A stretch of DNA of 64,000 nt from JAXGXJ01 sp963829545. Its GTDB lineage: Bacteria > Actinomycetota > Thermoleophilia > RBG-16-64-13. Made by a program: the position numbers and the translations under genes. Under the pieces are notes generated by a model that worked only from the letters and a program-made list of their open reading frames with translations, did not search any database and was not told where the DNA came from. Location: the NCBI GenBank assembly GCA_963829545.1, contig CAWHIX010000014.1, forward strand, positions 73,318 to 137,317, given 5' to 3'. Shown here one piece after another: positions 38,177 to 45,551 of this stretch. The stretch's first letter is position 1; each line of letters opens with the position of its first letter.

Positions 38177-39397
38177 ATGGCAAAGCGGGTCCTCTACATC
38201 GATCCCTGGACGGGGGTCTCGGGCGACATGCTCCTGGGCGCTCTCCTCGACCTGGGCGGGACGGAGGAGGCACTTGCCATCCTCATCCGGGACACCGCCT
38301 CGACCCTCGGTCTGCCGGACGGCTTGGTCGAGGTGACGCGCGGCGTGCAGAAGGGTGTCTCGTGCACCAGAGTCATCGTCCGCACAGAGGAGGCGCCGCC
38401 CCTTCGCCACCTGGCCGACATGGAGAAGATGATCCAGGGTGCAGCCCTATCTTCCTGGGTGAAGGAACGCAGTCTGGCGGCGCTGAGACGCCTGGCGGAA
38501 GTGGAAGCCTCCATCCACGGCTGCACTGTAGAGGAGATACATTTCCACGAGGTGGGTGCGGCCGACACTCTGATCGACGTGGTGGGTACGTTCGTTCTCG
38601 TAAATGCGTTGGGCATCGATTCGATCGCGATCGGACCCATCCAGGTGGGCGGCGGCGCGGTGGAGATCGCCCATGGCCTGATGGGGGTACCGGCGCCCGC
38701 CACGGCCCGCCTGCTCGCCGGCTACCCGGTGGTCGGCGGTCCGGAGATGCGGGAGCTGACCACTCCCACCGGAGCCCTCCTCGTCGGGCAATTGCAGGCC
38801 GAGCCCGGTCCGCTACCCGCGATGACGGTGCAGACGATCGGCTACGGCGGCGGTTCCATGCAGTTGGACTGCGGTCCCAACGTCCTGCGCGTGGTTCTGG
38901 GCGAGCAACCGACGCTGCAGATCGATGATGCGACAGACGGCCGGACGGAGAGTGTGGTCGAGTTGCAGACCAACCTCGACGACATCTCGCCCGAGGTGGT
39001 TGCCCACACCGGCCGGCTGCTCAGAGAGGCGGGAGCTCTCGACGTGTGGACATCGTTGGGCCAGGGCAAGAAGGACAGGCCCGTGATGGTCCTGCACGTA
39101 CTCGCCGGCCCCGACAGTGAGGAGGCGCTGGCCGACCTGGTGTTCTCGGAAACGGGAACGCTCGGCATTCGCCGCATCGCCATGTCGCGCAGAGTGGCGG
39201 AGCGTGGCCACGTGACGGTCGAGGTCGCCGGGCGCCCGCTAAGGGTCAAGTGGGGGCGTTGGGGTGGCCGGATCGTCAGCGTGGCCCCCGAGTACGAAGA
39301 GGCGGCAGCCGTCGCGGTCGCCGAAGGTATCCCTCTGCAGGGCGTGATGGCCTCCGCGCGGGAGGCGGCCAAGCAGCTTCTCGAGGAGCGGCCATGA
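38177..39397 (+). CDS. larC: Nickel pincer cofactor biosynthesis protein LarC
   Basis: LarC is the CTP-dependent nickel insertase for the pyridinium bis-thiocarboxylate cofactor of lactate racemase and related enzymes. The N-terminal signature LYIDPWTGVSGDMLLGALLDLG, EIHFHEVGAADTLIDVVG and TTPTGALL are typical. The C-terminal part has TNLDDISPEV, LGQGKKDRPV and TLGIRR. It is one continuous 406-residue ORF. In Lactobacillus plantarum the equivalent is made by a frameshift between larC1 and larC2. No larA, larB or larE is in the window. ATG at 38177 has AAGGGAG. Its stop overlaps the lipA ATG. Confidence 0.92.
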   Translation: MAKRVLYIDPWTGVSGDMLLGALLDLGGTEEALAILIRDTASTLGLPDGLVEVTRGVQKGVSCTRVIVRTEEAPPLRHLADMEKMIQGAALSSWVKERSLAALRRLAEVEASIHGCTVEEIHFHEVGAADTLIDVVGTFVLVNALGIDSIAIGPIQVGGGAVEIAHGLMGVPAPATARLLAGYPVVGGPEMRELTTPTGALLVGQLQAEPGPLPAMTVQTIGYGGGSMQLDCGPNVLRVVLGEQPTLQIDDATDGRTESVVELQTNLDDISPEVVAHTGRLLREAGALDVWTSLGQGKKDRPVMVLHVLAGPDSEEALADLVFSETGTLGIRRIAMSRRVAERGHVTVEVAGRPLRVKWGRWGGRIVSVAPEYEEAAAVAVAEGIPLQGVMASAREAAKQLLEERP

Positions 39398-40278
39398 CCG
39401 AGACTGCGGGGCGCAAGCCTGACTGGCTGAAGAAGCGGTTGCCCGATGCGGGAGCCTTACAGCGCATGGAGTCGCTGTTGCGTCAGCGGCATCTGCACAC
39501 CGTGTGTGAGAGCGCCCTGTGCCCCAACCTGGGCGAGTGCTTCGGCGCTGGGGTGGCAACATTCCTGATCATGGGCGACGTGTGCACGCGTGACTGCGGG
39601 TTCTGCGGGGTGACCGGCGGCTGTCCGAGCCCTTTGGACCCCGATGAGCCCGCTCAACTGGCCGACGCGGTTGCGCGCTTGGAGTTGAAGCATGTCGTCG
39701 TGACTTCGGTGACCCGCGACGACCTCCCCGACGGTGGAGCGGCGCACTACGTGGGCACCATCAGAGCCATCCGGGAGCGTTCGCCCGGGGTGACGGTGGA
39801 GGTACTGGTGCCGGATTTCCGCGGCGATACCGCCGCCCTGGACCTTGTGATCGCCGAGGTTCCCGAGGTCTTCAACCACAACATCGAGACCGTGCCGCGT
39901 CTCTATCCCCAGGTGAGACCGGCGGCCGTGTACGAGCGTTCTCTCGCCGTGCTGGAAAGGGTCGCTCAGCGCGGGCGAAGCCTGGTCAAGACGGGCTGGA
40001 TGCTCGGACTGGGGGAGACCGCAGAGGAGGTCCACGCCCTGCTCGACCAGGTGGCGGCCAGTGGCGTGGAACTGGTCACAATCGGACAGTACCTGCGCCC
40101 CTCCAAGCACCAGCTGCCTGTCATCGAGTACGTGTCCCCCGACGTCTTCGATTCGTATCGGCTCTACGGGGAGGCCTTGGGCTTGGGCGTGCAGTCGGCA
40201 CCGTTCGTGCGTAGTTCCTTCCATGCGGGGGAGACGTACGCGCAAACTGGCGCGGGCAGTGACAAAGAGGTGCGTTGA
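39394..40278 (+). CDS. lipA: Lipoyl synthase
   Basis: This radical SAM enzyme inserts two sulfurs into protein-bound octanoyl groups. The auxiliary cluster motif is CESALCPNLGEC (C-x4-C-x5-C) and the radical SAM motif is CTRDCGFC. VTSVTRDDLPDGG, FNHNIETVPRLYPQVRP and LVKTGWMLGLGE are family sequences. The C-terminal RSSFHAGE contains the Ser that ligates the auxiliary cluster. Length 294. The ATG overlaps the larC stop (ATGA). The TTG of the NuoE-like gene overlaps its stop. Confidence 0.96.
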   Translation: MTETAGRKPDWLKKRLPDAGALQRMESLLRQRHLHTVCESALCPNLGECFGAGVATFLIMGDVCTRDCGFCGVTGGCPSPLDPDEPAQLADAVARLELKHVVVTSVTRDDLPDGGAAHYVGTIRAIRERSPGVTVEVLVPDFRGDTAALDLVIAEVPEVFNHNIETVPRLYPQVRPAAVYERSLAVLERVAQRGRSLVKTGWMLGLGETAEEVHALLDQVAASGVELVTIGQYLRPSKHQLPVIEYVSPDVFDSYRLYGEALGLGVQSAPFVRSSFHAGETYAQTGAGSDKEVR

Positions 40279-40949
40279 CCGGCCGTTCCCTGTATTCTAT
40301 GTCGGACGCCGACCTGCACCGACCTGGCTGGTCCGCGGTCTCAATCACCGTCAATCGAACGTGCGAGGGCATCGTGGATCCGGATCTTGAGGAGCGCTTC
40401 GTCGAGTTGCTAGACCACTATCGAGGGCAGAGGGGTGCCCTGGTCCCGCTGCTGCAGGGGGCCCAGGCAATAGTCGGGTATCTACCGCCGGAGGTCATGG
40501 CCAGGGTGGCCGAGGCTTGCGACGAGCCCCTCAGCAAGGCCCTCGGCGTCGCTACCTTCTACTCCCAGTTCCGGCTCAAGCCTCACGCCAAGAACACCGT
40601 CCGCTGCTGCCACGGCACGGCCTGCCACGTTTCTGGGGCTACGCTCATATCCGAGGAGATAGAGAAGCATCTGGGGATAGGGGCGGGCGAGAACACCGAC
40701 GACATGATGTACACCATCGAGGAGGTGCACTGTGTCGGCGCGTGCGGGATGGCACCCGTGGTGATGGTCAACGATCGCGCCTTCGGCAAGCTGACCCCAG
40801 ACAAAGCCGTGCAGGTGGTCAAGGACTTCCAGGCCGCTCAAGAAGCAGCCGCGTTGTCGGGCGACGAGGCGGACAGCGGCAATGGGGCCGGCGGGGATTA
40901 CCCCGATGCTGCGGCGGCGCGGGCTGCCTGCGAGAGCGAGGCATCATGA
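40275..40949 (+). CDS. NuoE/HndA-like [2Fe-2S] subunit of an NAD(H)-linked complex
   Basis: This is a thioredoxin-fold ferredoxin subunit. The cluster ligands are complete: Cys in CHGTAC (C-x4-C) and in CVGACG (C-x3-C). The helical N-terminal domain (LLDHYRGQRGALVPLLQGAQ...GVATFYSQFRL) is typical of NuoE. A C-terminal tail of about 40 residues is Ala/Asp-rich. It forms one operon with NuoF-like and FdhA/NuoG-like subunits, with overlapping ends. TTG at 40275 is used; ATG at 40299 is possible. Confidence 0.92.
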   Translation: MTGRSLYSMSDADLHRPGWSAVSITVNRTCEGIVDPDLEERFVELLDHYRGQRGALVPLLQGAQAIVGYLPPEVMARVAEACDEPLSKALGVATFYSQFRLKPHAKNTVRCCHGTACHVSGATLISEEIEKHLGIGAGENTDDMMYTIEEVHCVGACGMAPVVMVNDRAFGKLTPDKAVQVVKDFQAAQEAAALSGDEADSGNGAGGDYPDAAAARAACESEAS

Positions 40950-42832
40950 CGGTCGCCGGCGCGCTACTGAGACCTGCCCCACAGCGCCCAGTCCTTACGC
41001 TTCCCGACGTCGACGTGCGCATCTGCCTGGGCACGGGCGGGGTGGCGGCGGGCAGCCGTGAAGTGCTGAAGGCCTTCCAGGACGGTCTCGCCTGCTCCGG
41101 GGTCGTGGCCGTCATCAGCCCCCGTGAAGATACCTGCGAAGGTCGCTGCGCTTCTATCACCGGCACAGGCTGCCAGGGCCTGTGCGCCATGGACCCTCTG
41201 GTGGAGATCCGCACCAGGCACGACGGCGGACTGCGCACCGTCACCTACGGGCAGGTGACGCCGGCCATGGTGGAGGACATCATCCAGCGGCACATCATCG
41301 GTGGAGAGGTCATCGAGGAGTGGCTCGTCCTCACCGACGAAGGGCCGACCGAGTACGATTCGTTCTTCGCGCCCCAGGAGAAGCTCACCCTGCGGCACGT
41401 GGGCCTCATCAGCCCGGAGGACATCGACGACTACCTGGAAGCCGACGGCTACCAGGCCCTGTACAAGGTCCTCTCGGAGATGTCGCCCGCGGAGGTTGTG
41501 GAAGAGGTCACCAAGTCCGGCCTGCGCGGCCGGGGAGGGGCCGGTTTCTCCACCGGTCTCAAGTGGAGCTTCGCCGCCGCCGCCCCCTCTGCCGACGGGG
41601 TCAAGTACTTCATCTGCAACGGTGACGAAGGCGATCCCGGCGCTTTCATGGATTGCTCCGTGCTTGAGGGGGATCCCCACGCCGTGCTCGAGGGCATGGC
41701 CATCGGCGCTTACGCCATCGGGGCCTCCGAGGGCTATCTGTACGTGCGCGCCGAGTATCCTCTGGCTCTCCGCCGCCTGAAGATCGCAATCGAGAAGGCG
41801 CTGGAACGCGGGCTCATCGGCGACAACATCATGGGCTCCGACTTCTCCTTCCACATCAAGATCAAGGAAGGGGCCGGCGCCTTCGTATGCGGTGAAGAGA
41901 CGGCCTTGATGATGTCCATCGAGGGGAACCGGGGGATGCCCCGTATGCGCCCGCCCTTCCCCGCTACCTCCGGACTGTGGCGCCGCCCGACCAACATCAA
42001 CAACGTCGAGACGCTCTCGGGTGTGCCCTGGATCATCCTGAACGGGGCGGAGGCTTTTGCCTCCCGAGGCTACGAGAAATCGAAGGGAACCAAGGTGTTT
42101 GCCCTGGCGGGCAAGATCAACCGTACCGGGCTGGCCGAGGTACCCATGGGCCTGTCCCTGCGCGAGGTCATCTTCGGCATCGGGGGCGGCATCAAGAACG
42201 GCAAGACCTTCAAGGCCGTGCAGATGGGCGGCCCCTCCGGGGGCTGTCTGCCCGAGTCGCTGCTCGACCTGCCCGTCGACTACGAGACCATCAACCAGAC
42301 GGGCGCTATCGTGGGCTCCGGCGGGATGGTGGTCATCGACGAGGACAACTGCATCGTCGATACGGCCCGCTACTTCCTGCAGTTCACGCAGTCGGAGAGC
42401 TGCGGCAAGTGCGTGCCCTGCCGGATCGGGACCAAGCGCATGCTGGAAATCCTCGAGCGCATCTGCGCGGGGAAGGCGCGTCCCACCGATCTGGAGTTCA
42501 TCGAGACCGTCGCCGAGCAGGTGAAGATCGGCTCGCTGTGCGCGCTGGGTGGTACCGCTCCCAACCCCGTTCTCACCGCCCTCAAGTACTTCCGGGAAGA
42601 GTTCGAAGAGCATGTCTTCGAGCACAAATGCCGGGCCGGCGTGTGCAAAGCCCTTACCACTTACGAGATCATCCCCGAAGCCTGTACGGGTTGCCGCGCG
42701 TGCGTGAGGGTGTGCCCAGTTGTGGCCATTACCGGGGAACGCAAGGAAGTCCACGTGATAGATCAAGAGCTGTGCATCAAGTGTGGTGCCTGCTTCGACA
42801 AGTGTCGATTTGACGCCGTTAGGAGGTCGTGA
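40946..42832 (+). CDS. NuoF/HndC-like NADH-binding flavoprotein with ferredoxin domain
   Basis: This 628-residue diaphorase subunit has three parts. First is an N-terminal thioredoxin-like domain. Next is the NuoF core (GLRGRGGAGFSTGLKW for FMN/NADH, GAGAFVCGEETALMMSIEG, and the [4Fe-4S] site ESCGKCVPCRIG). Last is a C-terminal 2[4Fe-4S] ferredoxin (CTGCRACVRVCP and CIKCGACFDKC). In the N-terminal domain the usual C-x4-C reads CLGTGG, so one expected cluster ligand (residue 32) is Gly. The later pair in GCQGLC is kept. This layout is known from NAD-linked hydrogenases and formate dehydrogenases. ATG overlaps the previous stop. Confidence 0.93.
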   Translation: MTVAGALLRPAPQRPVLTLPDVDVRICLGTGGVAAGSREVLKAFQDGLACSGVVAVISPREDTCEGRCASITGTGCQGLCAMDPLVEIRTRHDGGLRTVTYGQVTPAMVEDIIQRHIIGGEVIEEWLVLTDEGPTEYDSFFAPQEKLTLRHVGLISPEDIDDYLEADGYQALYKVLSEMSPAEVVEEVTKSGLRGRGGAGFSTGLKWSFAAAAPSADGVKYFICNGDEGDPGAFMDCSVLEGDPHAVLEGMAIGAYAIGASEGYLYVRAEYPLALRRLKIAIEKALERGLIGDNIMGSDFSFHIKIKEGAGAFVCGEETALMMSIEGNRGMPRMRPPFPATSGLWRRPTNINNVETLSGVPWIILNGAEAFASRGYEKSKGTKVFALAGKINRTGLAEVPMGLSLREVIFGIGGGIKNGKTFKAVQMGGPSGGCLPESLLDLPVDYETINQTGAIVGSGGMVVIDEDNCIVDTARYFLQFTQSESCGKCVPCRIGTKRMLEILERICAGKARPTDLEFIETVAEQVKIGSLCALGGTAPNPVLTALKYFREEFEEHVFEHKCRAGVCKALTTYEIIPEACTGCRACVRVCPVVAITGERKEVHVIDQELCIKCGACFDKCRFDAVRRS

Positions 42833-45414
42833 TGCCCGCCCCTGCCGAGGCGACCAGCGTAGAAGTGATCAATCTCACCCTGAACGGACAGGAGGTGCAG
42901 GCCCGTCCGGGTCAGACCATCCTGGAAGTGGCCCGCGAGACCGGGGTCGACATCCCCACGCTGTGCCACGATCCTCGCCTTGAACCGTACGGGGCCTGCC
43001 GTCTGTGCCTGGTGGAGGTCGAAGGGGCGCGCGGGCCTATGGCTGCCTGCGGGGCCAAGGTCAGCGAAGGCATGAAGGTGCAGACCCACACGGACAAGAT
43101 CGTCAAGCTGCGCAAGTTCGTGCTCGAACTGCTCCTCACCAACCATCCGCTCGACTGTCCCGTCTGCGAGGCGGCCGGAGACTGCCGTCTGCAGGACTAT
43201 GCGTATGAGTATCTGGTCGACATGGTTCCCTGGGGCTGGCGGCCCCCGCAGGTCGGCGAACCCGGCAACCACCCGAACGTAGCCCATTTCGGCGCCCGGT
43301 GTATCCTCTGCGGACGCTGCGTGCGTATCTGTCGCGAGGTCATGTCAATCGGCTGCTGGGGCTACCTCAACCGCGGCTACGACAGCGAGGTCGACACTCC
43401 CTATCGCCTTCCTCTGGAAGAAGTGGGATGCGTCTCCTGCGGGCAGTGTGTCAGCACCTGCCCCGTAGGGGCCGTCACCGGGCAACGGACCCAGTTCGGA
43501 GTACGAACCTGGCAGACCGACAAGGTGCGCACCATCTGCTCGTACTGCTCGAACGGGTGCGAACTGCTCGTCCATGGCTACAACGGCCGGTTGGTGCAGG
43601 TCCAGTCTGAGCAGGGCAGGGGGCTCAACCAAGGCAACCTGTGCGTGCGGGGACGTTTCGGCCAGGGCTACGTCAATGCCTCCGACCGCTTGCTCCAGCC
43701 GCTGATGCGTGATGCGGCCGGCGAACTGCAGCCGGCTACCTGGGACGAAGCATTGGCACGGATCGCGAGCGAGGCCGAAGCCGCGCGCGAGCAGGGAGGC
43801 GAGGCGTTCGCCGCGCTGTGCGGGGCGCACGTGACCAACGAGGCGGCCCATCTGCTGCAGAAGTTGGCTCGCACGGTGATGGGGTCCCAAAACCTCGACT
43901 CGGTAGACCTCTACCGGCGGCGGGCCGCCGACGAGGCTCTCGAGCGGGCCCTGGGTTCGTCGTCCGCCACCGGAACGCGCAAGGATCTGGCGACAGCTGA
44001 CGTGATCCTGGTCATCGGCTCGAACATCACCGACTCCAATCCGGTGCTCTCCCTGGCGATCGTCAAGGCTGTGCGGGACGGCAGGACCGTCATCGTCATC
44101 GACCCGCGCAGCACCGACCTGGCGCGCAAGGCCACGTTCCATTTGGCGCCTGAGCCGGGTACGGACCTCTTCCTCCTACGGGGCTTCTTGGCGCACATCC
44201 TCGCGCTGGGTCTTGAGGACAAGGCCGTCGTCGCCTCCGGCGCCGAGGGCTTGGACGAGCTTAGGTCTTCGCTGCGCGACGTCGACATCGAGGCGGAGGC
44301 CCGGCGGAGCGGGGTGGACCCCGGTCTCCTGAGGGCGGCGGCTGAGGCCTACGGCCACGCCGACGCGGCCGCGATCCTGTTCGGAAGCGGCGTGATGGAA
44401 GGACCGTCGGCCGAGGCGGTGGCGACGGTCATCGCCGACCTGGCCTTGCTCACCGGCAACGTCGGTCGTCCCGGCACCGGGCTCTATCCCCTCTACTACA
44501 CGGCCAATGCGCAGGGTCTCAAGGACATGGGTGTGGCCCCGCGGAAGGGCGGCAAGGCACTTCCCGAGATCATCGACGGACTCGACGACGGTTCGGTGCG
44601 CTTCCTCTACGTGGTGGGGGAAGACCCGGCCCTGGCGCTGGCCGACGAGGCGCGGACGAGAGCATCTCTCGCCGCCGCGCCATTCCTGGTCGTGCAGGAT
44701 AGCTACCTGACCGATACCGCTTCCTACGCGCACGTGGTGCTTCCGGCGGCGGTGCCCACTGAGGTTGACGGCACCTATACGAACGGCGAGTGCTTCGTAC
44801 AGCGGCTTCGGGCCGTGACCCTTCCCGCCGGCCAGAGCCGGCCGGACTGGCAGATCATCGGTGACCTTGCCGCACGTCTGGGGGCCGACTGGCCATCCGC
44901 GACTCCCGCCGATGTTATGCGTGAGATCGCCGAGGTGTACGCGGCCTACAGCGAGGTCTCCTATGCGGCTCTCGAGGGCCAAGAGCTTCTAGCGGCTCGA
45001 GTCTCTGGTGCGGGGGGCGCTGAGCCCCGCTTCATGCCGCTTGCGACGGGCGCGCCCTCGGACGATGGCTCGGCTGCCCAACGCCCCTTCCTGCTTATCA
45101 GCGGCTCGGTGCGCGAGCACCACGGCACGGGCGTGCGTTCCCGTCGCTCGGAGGGGCTGACCGAACTCATGCCCGCAGCGCAGATGCAGATGAACCCGGT
45201 CGACGCCCAGGGTCTCGGTCTGAGCGAGGGCGATCAGGTGAAGGTCACCGCGGGGAGCGACCGCAGCATCGAGTTGTCGGTGACTCTGACCGCGCGCATT
45301 CCGGACGGCATCGTCTTCGTACCGGCCTTCTCGCCGGAGGCTCCTGTTACGCGACTTCTCGAGCGGCAGCCCAGCGGAGTGACCAGAGTGGCCGTGGAGC
45401 GTGTCGCCGGATAG
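42832..45414 (+). CDS. Formate dehydrogenase alpha/NuoG-like molybdopterin-family subunit lacking the catalytic Cys/Sec
   Basis: The N-terminus (about residues 1-240) is a NuoG-type ferredoxin array. It has a [2Fe-2S] site (CHDPRLEPYGACRLC), a His-ligated [4Fe-4S] (HPLDCPVCEAAGDC) and two [4Fe-4S] sites (CILCGRCVRIC, CVSCGQCVSTC). A molybdopterin oxidoreductase region follows, with the entry cluster CSYCSNGC...LCVRG and a C-terminal dinucleotide-binding domain (SVREHHGTGVRSRRSEGL). In formate dehydrogenases the metal-binding Cys/Sec is in QGxC(U)DMG; here it reads QGLKDMG, with Lys at residue 564. The subunit may thus carry electrons without formate chemistry, as NuoG does. ATG at 42832 follows AGGAGG by 5 nt; length 860. 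Confidence 0.88.
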   Translation: MPAPAEATSVEVINLTLNGQEVQARPGQTILEVARETGVDIPTLCHDPRLEPYGACRLCLVEVEGARGPMAACGAKVSEGMKVQTHTDKIVKLRKFVLELLLTNHPLDCPVCEAAGDCRLQDYAYEYLVDMVPWGWRPPQVGEPGNHPNVAHFGARCILCGRCVRICREVMSIGCWGYLNRGYDSEVDTPYRLPLEEVGCVSCGQCVSTCPVGAVTGQRTQFGVRTWQTDKVRTICSYCSNGCELLVHGYNGRLVQVQSEQGRGLNQGNLCVRGRFGQGYVNASDRLLQPLMRDAAGELQPATWDEALARIASEAEAAREQGGEAFAALCGAHVTNEAAHLLQKLARTVMGSQNLDSVDLYRRRAADEALERALGSSSATGTRKDLATADVILVIGSNITDSNPVLSLAIVKAVRDGRTVIVIDPRSTDLARKATFHLAPEPGTDLFLLRGFLAHILALGLEDKAVVASGAEGLDELRSSLRDVDIEAEARRSGVDPGLLRAAAEAYGHADAAAILFGSGVMEGPSAEAVATVIADLALLTGNVGRPGTGLYPLYYTANAQGLKDMGVAPRKGGKALPEIIDGLDDGSVRFLYVVGEDPALALADEARTRASLAAAPFLVVQDSYLTDTASYAHVVLPAAVPTEVDGTYTNGECFVQRLRAVTLPAGQSRPDWQIIGDLAARLGADWPSATPADVMREIAEVYAAYSEVSYAALEGQELLAARVSGAGGAEPRFMPLATGAPSDDGSAAQRPFLLISGSVREHHGTGVRSRRSEGLTELMPAAQMQMNPVDAQGLGLSEGDQVKVTAGSDRSIELSVTLTARIPDGIVFVPAFSPEAPVTRLLERQPSGVTRVAVERVAG

Positions 45415-45444
45415 GTCCACCCGATAGCGAGGACCTGAAATGCT

Positions 45445-45478
45445 GCGGGGCGGCGGGCCGAAAGGCCCGCCGCCCCGC
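45445..45478. terminator. Bidirectional terminator between the redox operon and the Lon-like gene
   Basis: A perfect 15-bp stem (45445-45459 with 45464-45478) with a GAAA tetraloop is followed by TTTCC on the plus strand and preceded by AAA on the left. It serves two convergent operons. Confidence 0.88.
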
Positions 45479-45551
45479 TTTCCTTTCCGTCAGCACTTCC
45501 AGATCGCACCCAGGCCGGGTGGTCCGCTCGAGCGCGACCAGAGACGCCCGC

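Noticed and set aside
42832..45414. A selenocysteine codon in the formate dehydrogenase-like subunit
   Set aside because: The key position is AAG (Lys), not TGA, and no in-frame stop occurs in the gene.
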